64,000 nucleotides of DNA from Paradesertivirga mongoliensis (lineage in GTDB: Bacteria > Bacteroidota > Bacteroidia > Sphingobacteriales > Sphingobacteriaceae): contig NZ_JAFMZO010000004.1 in the NCBI RefSeq assembly GCF_024436395.1, forward strand, positions 581,466 through 645,465, read 5' to 3'. Numbering within the stretch: the stretch's first letter is position 1; every line of letters starts with the position of its first letter. The notes below the pieces were generated by a model. It had not been told where the DNA came from and did no database searches. It was given only the letters and a program-made list of their open reading frames with translations. Shown piece after piece: positions 18,373 through 27,850 of this stretch. The translations under genes and the position numbers were made by a program.

Positions 18373-20412
18373 CTATTGCAATGGGTCGAAAGTTCCTGCT
18401 CCGTTCACGCTATTCCATCCTTGAGTTTGTTCAAGATAAGGTGATACATCTAATATACTTTTATTGATACCCAAGAAATAGTATTCCTTGTACCATTTAA
18501 ACTTCCAATTGTTGTTGGTAGGATCAAGATTATCTTTTTCGATAACTACAAAATGGTTATCGTATAGATAATCTAGATATTCGTCGAAGGTAGTTATACC
18601 TGGAGGATAAGCAGCTGGCTCACGTGAGATTACCGGAACAACACCGCGGCTATTTACCAGCATAGGATCCCCTATAACTTTCGGATCCGTCGTAGGATCA
18701 GGCTTAGTCACTTCAACATATTTACTTCCATCATCTTTTTTCACGTAAATCCAGATTCCAGTTCGTCGGGTACCATTTAAAGGATCCATACCAAGACGAG
18801 TTAATGTACCAAACTCGTCATCGAATAGCATCCAGCGGCGTAAATCCCAGAAGCGTTTTCCTTCAAAAGCAAATTCAATTTTCCGTTCGTTAATAGCTGC
18901 CGCAAAATGTTGATCACGGGTAACAACATTACTTAAGCCATAAGCGAGATCTAAGTTCTCAACACCGGCACGCTCTCTTATTGACTTGATTAATGTTAAA
19001 CCTTCAGAAAGTTTGTCTATTCCAATCGCGGATTCAGCCAGATTTAAAACCACTTCAGCGAAACGCATCTCCATAAAATCGGTACCGCTGTAACCAAAAT
19101 CCCCGCGGGAGTTACTTGCATCTGGATTTGTTCCTTTTCTTATATAAATTCCGCTGCTGTTTGAGCCCGCAGTTTCAGTAGTTTTATCCGGAGTGGCTTT
19201 ACTTGCTGCAGAAAACCAGCTATAAGTCCAGAGCCTGTAATTTTTGTCTTCGTTAAAGGGCCAATGCGACCCGTTATATGCAAATGTTTTGTAAAAACGG
19301 GGATCACGGTTCTTATAAAACTTATTTGGATCATACGTATATGTTGAACTATTGCGGTCTTTCCCATCTTTCATAGGAAACGCGTCCATAATTTGCTTAG
19401 TTGGAGATAAAGATCCTGCTCCCTCAATTTCTCTCGGACGTGCAGCTTGTTCCCAACCGTTATTTTTCTGTACCTGATCTGAGATGACACTATTGAAACC
19501 AGTTATGATTACGGCTTCCGGATTATTGTATTCCTCAAAAAACATTTTTTCCCATGCTGTTGCATTAGCGAGGCTTCCTTTTTTGTATAAACCAAATCCG
19601 CTAGCTTCTAACAAATTTTTTGCAGCAAGGTTAGCATCATAAGCTCTCTGCCAGCGAGCTCTGTCATCGTTACGATTAAATTGCGGACTAGCCCAGGTTA
19701 AAAGAACGCGGCCTTTCAAGGCAGCAGCTCCACCGCTTGTAATTCTACCCCAATCACTGTTTCCCCAGTTAGGAGGAAGAAATTCGGTGGCAGCGTCCAG
19801 ATCTGCTACGATCTGCTCGATGACCTCTGAGGATTTACTACGAGGCACTTCAATACTAGCCGCCCCTTCTATTACAATTGGATTTTGAGGTTCTAGTATT
19901 AGTGGTACTCCTCCATATAGTCTTACCAGATCAAAATATTGAAAAGCACGCCAGAACAACATTTGTCCTTTCAGTTCCTCACGCAATTTCTCTGGCAAAC
20001 CATATTTATCAATTTCACTTAAAAAGATATTAATCTGTTTGATTCTTGTGTAAGGATTATTTTTAGGCCCACCTGTAGGCAATTTCTCGCCAAAGTATTT
20101 TGAGGCATGATTTTGATTATAGTCGATTTTTGACCATACCCTGTTCCAATCCGTTTGTCCTGCGAATTCTTCGGTTGTTCTTGAAAAGGCATCTCCATGG
20201 GCCAATTCCCATGAGAATGCTGCTGCATTATCTCCAGGCTGAAATGAGTAGTACATATAATCGACATATGACTGGGCAAGCACAGGATCTTTGAATACTT
20301 GCTCGTTCTCGCCATTTAAATCACGTTTCTCTTCCAGGAAGTCTTTTTTACAGCTTGCCGAAACTATAATACATAGCGAGGCAAAAAACCATATAATTTT
20401 ATTTCTGTTCAT
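18373..20412 (-). CDS. SusD/RagB-family surface glycan-binding lipoprotein (pair 1)
   Basis: A 679-residue lipoprotein with lipobox IVSASC followed by KKDFLEEK. SusD hallmarks include the TPR-like helices with FWRAFQYFDLVRLYGGVPLI (about 160-180), WGRITSGGAAALKGRVLL and the C-terminal MEMRFAEVVLNLAES with INERKIEFAFEGKRFWDLRRW. SusD proteins cap the SusC channel on the cell surface and deliver oligosaccharides. It sits 11 bases after its SusC partner. At 679 residues it is longer than many SusD proteins (about 500-600), which hints at binding-loop expansion for a bulky branched ligand. A terminator follows. Confidence 0.93.
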   Translation of the reverse strand: MNRNKIIWFFASLCIIVSASCKKDFLEEKRDLNGENEQVFKDPVLAQSYVDYMYYSFQPGDNAAAFSWELAHGDAFSRTTEEFAGQTDWNRVWSKIDYNQNHASKYFGEKLPTGGPKNNPYTRIKQINIFLSEIDKYGLPEKLREELKGQMLFWRAFQYFDLVRLYGGVPLILEPQNPIVIEGAASIEVPRSKSSEVIEQIVADLDAATEFLPPNWGNSDWGRITSGGAAALKGRVLLTWASPQFNRNDDRARWQRAYDANLAAKNLLEASGFGLYKKGSLANATAWEKMFFEEYNNPEAVIITGFNSVISDQVQKNNGWEQAARPREIEGAGSLSPTKQIMDAFPMKDGKDRNSSTYTYDPNKFYKNRDPRFYKTFAYNGSHWPFNEDKNYRLWTYSWFSAASKATPDKTTETAGSNSSGIYIRKGTNPDASNSRGDFGYSGTDFMEMRFAEVVLNLAESAIGIDKLSEGLTLIKSIRERAGVENLDLAYGLSNVVTRDQHFAAAINERKIEFAFEGKRFWDLRRWMLFDDEFGTLTRLGMDPLNGTRRTGIWIYVKKDDGSKYVEVTKPDPTTDPKVIGDPMLVNSRGVVPVISREPAAYPPGITTFDEYLDYLYDNHFVVIEKDNLDPTNNNWKFKWYKEYYFLGINKSILDVSPYLEQTQGWNSVNGAGTFDPLQ

Positions 20413-20423
20413 AATTTCTAAAT

Positions 20424-23400
20424 CTATAGTGAAAGATTAATGCCTAAAGAAAATGTTCTCAAAGCAGGGAATGCATCCCAGCTACCTTCAGAATCTTTGT
20501 AGTCGAAGGGGTTATAAAAGTTTATCGGATTTACACCAGTAAACACAACCCGGGCATTCTTTACATGCAACTTGTCTGATATCTTTTTGGGTAAACTGTA
20601 ATTTAGGTTGAAGTTTCTCATCCTCATTCTAAATGAGGATACCCTCCAAAATTCTGAAGTAGGCTCAAGACTGATATCTTCGTTGTGAGGATTTGGATAT
20701 TTTCCGTTCGGATTTAATTCCGGATCATAAATATCGTTCCAATAAGCGGGAACGCTTTGGTAAATTCGGCTGATATCCTGGTTCAAGGGCTTTCTCGAGT
20801 CAATTTCAGACCAACCACCAAAAGAACCACCTATTGCACTGTCGAAACTAAAACCTTTATACCCAAATCTGAGCGTAATGCCGAATCCATAATGGTTGTC
20901 GGCTCTTTTTGCCAATAAAACCTGATCATTGTCGTCAATGATACCGTCAGCTGGCGCAAATGTACCATCCGACTGCAAAGGACCTCTTACATCTCTATAA
21001 TATAGCATTCCAGGCTTTAAATTATCAGCCTCTACATCATGCACCTCAGTAATATTGTATTGTTGTACGTACGCATCAATCTCTGCTTGGGAACGGAACA
21101 TTCCTAAATAGTCGTAACCCCATTGGCCTATATCTGTTGACTTTCCAGGTTGGGCTCTCCATGGATATGCTGCATCGTTATCGTTGAAATTTCCTTTAGT
21201 TTGTTTATTATCATACCAGGAGAAACGAGTGTCGATTCCGTATCTGAAATCCTTTCCGATATTATCATTCCAGCCTAAACCAATCTCATAACCGAAAAAA
21301 TCTACGGCTCCAAAATTTACAGAGGCCACACTACCACCAACTGTAACAGGAACATTTGCAGTTCTTTCTATTAGCATATTGGTTCCTTTATTATAAAAAG
21401 CTTCTATAGTAGTCGAAAGTCTTGAGTTTAAAAAACGTGCGTCGAGTCCAAGATTTTGCTTGAATTCATCACTCCAGGTAGCATCACGATTTGGTGACGC
21501 CTCCATTTTCATACCTATACTAGCTGGATTGCTGTCGTCATCGCCAAATACGCCACCTTTTCCTTGCTGGTAACTGTAACGCTGTCTCCATAACCATGGC
21601 TTAGTATCATCTCTTCCCAGTAAACCAACCGAGTATCTCAGCTTAAGGAAATCAACAGCAGGTACCTTGAAAAAGCTTTCTTCTGAAACTACCCAACCTA
21701 GAGCAGCGGAGTAAAACCTTCCCCAATAGTTTTCTGGTGCAAATTTGGTCGATGCGTCACTTCTGAATACTAAATCGGCTAGATATTTATTTGCAAAATC
21801 GTAATGAGCACGACCTACATAACCAAGGGTACCTGACTCATTTCCGGCACTTTTTCCTTCGTATTCGCCAAAAGCGGTGTTAAGTTGCCCGTTTGTTGTT
21901 AAGGTCGGGTCATACCGCCATACATCCTCCTGAGACGATTCGGCTTCAGATCGCTCTACTGTAAAAAAGCCGCTTACATTGTGCTGGCCAAACTGGCGCG
22001 TATAATTTGCCGACAAATTTGCCTGGTATGATAAAAAATGTCTGTTTGAAAAGTACAAACGATTTCCATTCTCATAAGACTTTTTACTGCGAGGAGTATT
22101 TGAATCGATAATATGCGCAGTTCCATAATCATACACGTCAAACCAGGTTCCGGTTTGGGTTCCCCTTGACGAACCTATGTTCCTGGCGTACGATGCCCGG
22201 GCTTTCAACCCTTTAATAAAAGGCAGTTCGTATTCGGCATATAAATTAAAGGTAGTAGTTCTATCATCACCGGTTGCCAGGTTATTCAGATCAGTAATTG
22301 CATAATAATTATATCGTGAAAGAGCATCGGTTCCCGGAAGTTTTACCGGTAATCCGTCCACATAGTAAGGAATATACTGTGGTGCACGAAGCAGGTTTCT
22401 GTAATCATTCTCTTCCTGCTCACCACCGATTTTATTGAATGTTTTGGTAAGTCCGTCGAAAGTACCAGACACTTGCAATCCGGCTTTTAAGTTCGAGAGA
22501 ACATTTACATCTGCGCCTGCTCTGAAGGTCCACTTATTGTAATCGAGACTACCCAGGTTACCATCTTGTGTATAATAAGCGATGTTGGCAAAATAGGTAG
22601 ATTTATCTGCTCCGCCGCTTACATTAAAAGTATGCCGCATATTCGAAGCAGAGGTCCATGCATCGTCCAACCAATCGTAATTATTGTTTTTATAATGCTC
22701 TAATTCTTCTGCTGTAAAAACGTATTTAACATCGCCAGGACTGCTTGCAATCCTATTAGAACCATATGCTCCATTTCTGATATTCATATATTGAGCAAAC
22801 TCATAGCCTGTCAGCATTTTAGTTCGGTATGCTTCATCATTTATAGCGAACGAACTGCTATAACTTACTCGCGGCTTACCTATCTTTCCGCGTTTAGTTT
22901 GAACAATAACGGCACCGTTTGCAGCACGAGAACCGTAAATCGCAGCGGCGGCATCCTTCAAAATTGAAATACTTTCAACTTCCGATGGGTCAAGATTATT
23001 AAAAAGAGTGTTGTCAGGAACGCCTTGTGCGTCTACCTGGATTACATCATCTATAATATATAAGGGAGAATTACTTCCATCCTTTGACAAGGTTAAGGGG
23101 TTTCTAATTGTTAACTGCGCTGTAGAACCTGGACGCGAAGTGCCTCCAGATACAGAGAGCCCCAACATCCGGCTCGCTAAAGCTGCACCCAGATTCCCTA
23201 AAGGCAGATCTTCGATTTCTGCAGCGTCCAAATTATCGATCGCTCCTGTCGACGCTCCCTTTGTTGTAGTACCGCCATACCCCGTTATGATAACCTGGCT
23301 TAAAGCAGTAACATCTTCTTTAAGTTTGACATCAAAAGATGTTTGCCCCTTAACTGCCACTTCCATAGTCTGAAATCCGAGGTAGCTAAACACCAATGTT

Positions 23401-23693
23401 TCATTTCCGGTAGGCAGGTTCAAACGGAACACACCCTCAACATCGGTTACAGTCGCCGTAGTTGTTCCTTTGATCTTCACAGTTACGCCTGGCAGGGGTT
23501 CACCCTGGCTGTCTGTAACCTTTCCGGTGATGTTGTCCCTTAATGCGTCTTTTAGTTCTGCGCCGAGCGTAACCCCGATTTTGCTGGACGTCTCGGCCTG
23601 GGAAGTTCCTGATAGAAAAATCGCTATTAATAAAGGAGTGCAGGCTATCCTCGAGCCCCTACTCAAATAATACTGCGTTTTTGAAAAGTTCAT
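20424..23693 (-). CDS. SusC/RagA TonB-linked outer-membrane transporter (pair 1)
   Basis: A 1089-residue TonB-dependent transporter. The N-terminus has a signal peptide, then a carboxypeptidase-regulatory-like beta-sandwich (GKVTDSQGEPLPGVTVKIKG, residues about 57-76), then the plug with SQVIITGYGG and VESISILKDAAAAIYGSRAANG. The rest is the 22-strand barrel, ending with an aromatic-rich strand (FSLGINLSL). SusC-type proteins import oligosaccharides across the outer membrane together with SusD. The mRNA leader would be about 200 bases, counting from the promoter module copy upstream. It forms a two-gene operon with SusD 1. Confidence 0.95.
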   Translation of the reverse strand: MNFSKTQYYLSRGSRIACTPLLIAIFLSGTSQAETSSKIGVTLGAELKDALRDNITGKVTDSQGEPLPGVTVKIKGTTTATVTDVEGVFRLNLPTGNETLVFSYLGFQTMEVAVKGQTSFDVKLKEDVTALSQVIITGYGGTTTKGASTGAIDNLDAAEIEDLPLGNLGAALASRMLGLSVSGGTSRPGSTAQLTIRNPLTLSKDGSNSPLYIIDDVIQVDAQGVPDNTLFNNLDPSEVESISILKDAAAAIYGSRAANGAVIVQTKRGKIGKPRVSYSSSFAINDEAYRTKMLTGYEFAQYMNIRNGAYGSNRIASSPGDVKYVFTAEELEHYKNNNYDWLDDAWTSASNMRHTFNVSGGADKSTYFANIAYYTQDGNLGSLDYNKWTFRAGADVNVLSNLKAGLQVSGTFDGLTKTFNKIGGEQEENDYRNLLRAPQYIPYYVDGLPVKLPGTDALSRYNYYAITDLNNLATGDDRTTTFNLYAEYELPFIKGLKARASYARNIGSSRGTQTGTWFDVYDYGTAHIIDSNTPRSKKSYENGNRLYFSNRHFLSYQANLSANYTRQFGQHNVSGFFTVERSEAESSQEDVWRYDPTLTTNGQLNTAFGEYEGKSAGNESGTLGYVGRAHYDFANKYLADLVFRSDASTKFAPENYWGRFYSAALGWVVSEESFFKVPAVDFLKLRYSVGLLGRDDTKPWLWRQRYSYQQGKGGVFGDDDSNPASIGMKMEASPNRDATWSDEFKQNLGLDARFLNSRLSTTIEAFYNKGTNMLIERTANVPVTVGGSVASVNFGAVDFFGYEIGLGWNDNIGKDFRYGIDTRFSWYDNKQTKGNFNDNDAAYPWRAQPGKSTDIGQWGYDYLGMFRSQAEIDAYVQQYNITEVHDVEADNLKPGMLYYRDVRGPLQSDGTFAPADGIIDDNDQVLLAKRADNHYGFGITLRFGYKGFSFDSAIGGSFGGWSEIDSRKPLNQDISRIYQSVPAYWNDIYDPELNPNGKYPNPHNEDISLEPTSEFWRVSSFRMRMRNFNLNYSLPKKISDKLHVKNARVVFTGVNPINFYNPFDYKDSEGSWDAFPALRTFSLGINLSL

Positions 23694-23899
23694 ATTACGA
23701 AGTCATTAAATTGTTAGTGTTTTTTAGCATTTATCGGTTACTGATCGGAGCAGATAATCTGTCAGATAATGATTCCTGATGTGTTACTTTCTCCCGATTT
23801 TTTATCTGAATTCGTTGTAAGTAAGGTATTGCCTGCGCCCCTTACTTATTTGAATAACTCATCGCTTATAAAGCTGATTATTGGTTTAAAACGGTATAT

Positions 23900-23965
23900 C
23901 AAATGTATCCTGAAAACCGTCGCGGATTATATAGCATTTTTTCCAAAGATTGTATGATCTTACCA
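23900..23965 (-). promoter_or_regulatory. Regulon promoter module, copy C (SusC/D 1)
   Basis: The 36-bp element is at 23930-23965 (plus-strand halves TATAGCATTTTTTCC and TGTATGATCTTACCA). On the minus strand a perfect -7 box TACATTTG (23900-23907) lies 22 bp away. No TTG is visible at the expected -33 position, as would fit an activator-dependent promoter. It is 237 bases before the SusC start. Confidence 0.8.
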
Positions 23966-24631
23966 ATTAGAAAATGACGATAAATCCAATAGAGCAATGC
24001 GACTAAATTTAAAAACGACGATAAAGTGAGACGTGTAAAAGAGATTAAAATTAGCTTAAAATAAACTTAAAATTAGCTTAAAATTTGATTATTAAGATTT
24101 TATAAAAAAAATCACCTTTGACAATTTCGAGTACTCACATCGAGATTTCTACAAGATAATATTCGTGGAGTTAGTAATTTTTGTGATTTAGCTAGTCAAA
24201 TAAAATGGTAAGATATTATAATATTTTTTTCAAAAAATAAATGATGCCCTGTAGCTTTCAACTAAGTGAGCTATAATATTACCAGTACCAAGAAAAAAGT
24301 CGTCAATTTGAAAATGTTAGACCGCTAAAAATCGCGTTAAGATTTGGTATCTTTTTGAAGGGGTTGAAAGGGGGCGAATCAGATAATGATTCTAAGAAAG
24401 TGCAACAATCGCAAACCAGTTTAGACATCGCCAGGTTATTTATTAGTAACGGCACTAGATCCTCCTATTCCGCGGTATTATTGTCGATGTACATAGATAA
24501 TAACCTTCCAACCGGTTGAAGTCTGACAACGAGCGACTCAAAAACGTTCGGCGACACTGGGCGTAGAAATAAAAACTATAAAAGTCCAAAAACTATAATC
24601 GAATCGCTTCGACACCTTATAATCGGTAAAT
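23966..24631. other. Gene-free A/T-rich intergenic stretch
   Basis: About 670 bases between the SusC/D 1 promoter and the terminator of the next operon hold no supported gene. A frame of about 40 codons near 24395-24520 ends in TGA and lacks a start in context. A TGGTAAGATATTATAATATT sequence at 24206 resembles an inverted, degraded copy of one half of the regulon operator. Confidence 0.5.
24045..24084. repeat. Two 18-bp direct repeats
   Basis: TTAAAATTAGCTTAAAAT occurs at 24045-24062 and exactly again at 24067-24084, a 22-bp period. The function is unknown; the composition is very A/T-rich, so chance or a bent-DNA role are both possible. Confidence 0.6.
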
Positions 24632-24663
24632 AAAAAAGAGGCCTGAAAGATATCAGGCCTCTT
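24632..24663 (-). terminator. Terminator after SusC/D 2 operon
   Basis: A perfect 11-bp stem (AAGAGGCCTGA / TCAGGCCTCTT) with a 6-base loop is followed on the minus strand by a T-run. It lies 22 bases past the stop of the surface lipoprotein gene. Confidence 0.92.
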
Positions 24664-24684
24664 ACTAAATATATTCAGATACGA

Positions 24685-25926
24685 TTAATTCTGAATCTTA
24701 ACATCAATACTAACGTAAGCTTTGTTTTCATAATCTGAAGCCACCCCGTTCACCAAAAATGCCCCATACTTGCCTTCAGGAGTTTTAAAGTAAACAACAT
24801 TGCCTGCCGCCAAACCAGCCTGCCAGGTAGTAAAATTCGTAGAAGTAACATTAAGCGTCCTTGCTTTTGCCTGTTCCTCAATTACACTTCCAGAAACTAA
24901 TGTGTAAAGGAATGTGTTAGTTCCACCTGTCACCGGTGCACTAAATACCGTTGCCCTCTTCGTCCATGCGCTGATATCGTAGGTTGGGAAAGGATTAGTT
25001 GTGGCACTAAGAGAGTAATAATTATAAATATACCTTCCCGCATGCGCCGGTCTGGGATCTGGTGTTCTCCAAATTCCAAAATCTATATCAGCAGAATTCG
25101 CCTGCCCTTCTGTGTAGCTAAATGAAGTACCCTTGCTAATCGAGTAGAATGAAGGATTAACCTTAGTAAGAGTATCAGGAGCATATACTCTCCTGCTCGC
25201 AATTACTTTATAACTAGGATTTACTTCTATCGTTACTTCCTTATAGCCATCGCCAATGTAATGCCCTTTTTCGTTTAAAGCATATACCCGGTAAGTGCTT
25301 TTTCCGTCCCTCTGCATCGTTAGTTTTAAAGTTCTGGAATAACTCCTTCTTTCTGATTCATCTGAAACTACCGTCGCAGTACGTTCAGGGTTACCACTAC
25401 TTGAACCGGCAACTTTTTCAACAACAACACTGTGCATGTCTTCATTGCTTGATGTAATTGAATAATCAATATACACGGTTTCGCCATCATTTACATTGGT
25501 GTAATCTGAAACAAGCTTGGGGTCAACCAACGGATTGCCATGATACAGAACAGTAGCTGCGGCAATTTTAGCTCCGCTCGCGTTAGTAGCCCAAACTTCG
25601 TAGGTACTCTGAGGACTACCTTTTTTCACTTTGATAGTCGCCACATACTTATTTCTTTCAGCAGCTGTGTTAGTTCTGGTAATTACGGGAGTGGTACTGC
25701 CTGTTTCAGATATATTTATTGTATACATCTGATTAAGTGTAGGATTACTTGTAGGTGTACTAATCTCAAAGTCCAGCAATATTTCATCGCTATTTAAAGC
25801 TGATGTGTAAACCACGTCAACTTCGTCAAACATATTAAATATATTTTCCGAATCCTTTTTACAGGAATAGATTGTTATCGTAGTCAGAAAAAGCAAACTC
25901 AACAACTTATTTTTTTTATTTTTCAT
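24685..25926 (-). CDS. Putative surface glycan-binding lipoprotein, third gene of SusC/D 2 operon
   Basis: A 413-residue lipoprotein with lipobox ITIYSC followed by KKDSEN. The sequence is rich in Ser/Thr and alternating beta strands. It looks like two immunoglobulin-like domains (about 35-130 and 140-235; paired motifs YEVWATNASGAKIAAATV and YRVYALNEKGHYIGDGY) followed by a C-terminal domain of about 170 residues. Position right after SusD and this layout fit a SusE/SusF-like or other surface glycan-binding protein. No sequence family is recognised, so the ligand role is inference from context. The gene is 33 bases after SusD 2 and is followed by a strong terminator. Confidence 0.7.
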   Translation of the reverse strand: MKNKKNKLLSLLFLTTITIYSCKKDSENIFNMFDEVDVVYTSALNSDEILLDFEISTPTSNPTLNQMYTINISETGSTTPVITRTNTAAERNKYVATIKVKKGSPQSTYEVWATNASGAKIAAATVLYHGNPLVDPKLVSDYTNVNDGETVYIDYSITSSNEDMHSVVVEKVAGSSSGNPERTATVVSDESERRSYSRTLKLTMQRDGKSTYRVYALNEKGHYIGDGYKEVTIEVNPSYKVIASRRVYAPDTLTKVNPSFYSISKGTSFSYTEGQANSADIDFGIWRTPDPRPAHAGRYIYNYYSLSATTNPFPTYDISAWTKRATVFSAPVTGGTNTFLYTLVSGSVIEEQAKARTLNVTSTNFTTWQAGLAAGNVVYFKTPEGKYGAFLVNGVASDYENKAYVSIDVKIQN

Positions 25927-25959
25927 GTCTATATTTTAAAAACATTTGTATTCTGTTCA

Positions 25960-27840
25960 CTAATCTGCTAGCGGATCAAAAGTACCACCAGCCCAACCTA
26001 TGGTTGGTTGAATATCGATTCCCGAGTTGACGAAATCATTATGGAAAGTATAGAAATAATGAAATTCGGGAATGTTATAGGGCTGATAATTTCCTGGGGA
26101 TATAACCCTTGCTTGCTGAAAATACTGTAAGTAAGTTGCTTTATCGTTGATGTTAATTTTATCTCTAAACATAACACCATTTGCATCCTTAGCTTCCAGA
26201 ATATTCTTTGTAGTATTGCCATTGCGTAGCAAAACCTCGATAGTCTCCATATTTCCGGTAAGCAGGTGCATTCTGCGTGTTCTTCTTAAATCAGAATTTC
26301 GTTTGTTTTCGAATGCGAATTCAATCATACGTTCGTTCAAGATCAAATCACGCATTTGACCTTCACTAGTTATTGATCCTAAGCCGTAGTCATTCGTTCC
26401 TGTACCTTGCTCTATTTTTGCGCGCTTTCTGATTTCCCTAACCATATCCTTGGCAGTTGCAAGGTCTCCAGTTTCATTAGCACATTCCGCATAGTTCAAC
26501 ATCACTTCTGCTAACCGTATCTCAATCCAGTCCATACCATTTCCGCCTAAGTTGCTCTGGTATCTGACGGATGTTGGCGGAGCAATTGATGTAAACCTCT
26601 TACTGTAAACTCCTCTTAAATTTGATTCATTGATAGCAGTATTATAAGTCCATTGCTTTCTATTCAGATCACCATCTAATGGCCAGGTACTTCCATTATA
26701 AGCGATAGTGGCTTCGAATCTCGGGTCGCGATTCTGCCAGAACATCACCGGATCATAAGTATAAGCACTGGCAGTTGATCCAATTGGATTACCATCCTTC
26801 ATTGGATAGGCATCTAATAACCTGGTGCTTGCCTGGAAGCCCTGATGCGCGCCGCCCTGCGCACTTGCTGGTCTTGCACGGTACTCACCGTCATGGCCTC
26901 TTCGCTCTAGCGTACTGGAATAAGTTCTTACTAAAATCGCCTCAGTATTTTCTGTGCCTTCTAATCTAAAGATATCGGCATAGTTGGGCAATAGCCTCTT
27001 ACCATGGGTATTATAAGCTAATTCATAAGCAACTTTATTTGCATCTCGAGCGGTAATCCAACGGCTTTCATCATTACCCGGGTTAAATTGAGGGCTGGCC
27101 CAATACATCAGAACTTCAGCTTTTATACAAGTGGCGATAAGCTTGTCTATCTTACCTCTGCCATTTGCATCTTGCCACTGAACTCCTTCCAAATACTCTA
27201 TCGATTTGTTAATGTCCGACAAAACAACATCAAATATTTGTCTTGCACTCGCTCTGCCTTTCACATTGATATTTTGAGGGTCTATCGGTTCTAAGGTCAA
27301 TGGAACACCGCCATACACTTTGGCCAACTCAAAATAAGTCATAGCCCGCAACGCGTGGTACTGACCCAGAAACTCCTTTTTCTTTGCATCAGACATCTTC
27401 CCTCCAGGAATATATTTTATTGCAGCATTGCATTTTGCAATGTCAAAATATTTATTACCTCCCGAAGCGTGGTTGTAAGTATTACCGGCGAACCGCACAT
27501 CGTGATTAATCAAAGCACTCTGCAGTCCAAGAGCAGTCCTTGCCCACTGGTCTGCTGCGGGAAATATGTTTTCATCACTAGCCAGGTGTATACCATACCT
27601 ACCTGACATGGTCGAGCTGACATTGTCCTGATAAATAAACTGAGGGATAACGTTGTCATACACTCTGTTTATATGTAATTGTACAGATCCTTCCGCATCA
27701 AACAACGAAGCAGCATCTATTCCACCTCTATCAGGGAGTTCAAAAAACTCATCATCATTTACTTTACAAGCAGAAACACTGCAAGCAATTGTAACGGCAA
27801 GAATCGCCTTTTTTAATATATTATTTGAGTAAATTTTCAT
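25960..27840 (-). CDS. SusD/RagB-family surface glycan-binding lipoprotein (pair 2)
   Basis: A 626-residue lipoprotein with lipobox SVSAC followed by KVNDDEFF. SusD signatures include QYHALRAMTYFELAKVYGGVPL (about 165-185), LIATCIKAEVLMYWASPQFNP, DWIEIRLAEVMLNYAEC and LNERMIEFAFENKRNSDLRR. It would act on the cell surface with the adjacent SusC 2 (10 bases upstream) to capture oligosaccharides. The sequence is clearly diverged from SusD 1 and SusD 3, consistent with the three systems taking different parts of the substrate. Confidence 0.93.
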   Translation of the reverse strand: MKIYSNNILKKAILAVTIACSVSACKVNDDEFFELPDRGGIDAASLFDAEGSVQLHINRVYDNVIPQFIYQDNVSSTMSGRYGIHLASDENIFPAADQWARTALGLQSALINHDVRFAGNTYNHASGGNKYFDIAKCNAAIKYIPGGKMSDAKKKEFLGQYHALRAMTYFELAKVYGGVPLTLEPIDPQNINVKGRASARQIFDVVLSDINKSIEYLEGVQWQDANGRGKIDKLIATCIKAEVLMYWASPQFNPGNDESRWITARDANKVAYELAYNTHGKRLLPNYADIFRLEGTENTEAILVRTYSSTLERRGHDGEYRARPASAQGGAHQGFQASTRLLDAYPMKDGNPIGSTASAYTYDPVMFWQNRDPRFEATIAYNGSTWPLDGDLNRKQWTYNTAINESNLRGVYSKRFTSIAPPTSVRYQSNLGGNGMDWIEIRLAEVMLNYAECANETGDLATAKDMVREIRKRAKIEQGTGTNDYGLGSITSEGQMRDLILNERMIEFAFENKRNSDLRRTRRMHLLTGNMETIEVLLRNGNTTKNILEAKDANGVMFRDKININDKATYLQYFQQARVISPGNYQPYNIPEFHYFYTFHNDFVNSGIDIQPTIGWAGGTFDPLAD

Positions 27841-27850
27841 GTCTAATAAA

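Noticed and set aside
23757..24390. CAGATAATGATTC occurring twice (near 23764 and 24381) as a regulatory repeat
   Set aside because: Only 13 bases, in A/T-rich DNA, with no consistent relation to a promoter or gene.
24395..24620. Coding-like text (QTSLDIARLFISNGTRSSY) suggesting a mobile-element relic
   Set aside because: Interrupted by TGA after about 40 codons, no start, and no recognisable transposase or phage motif.
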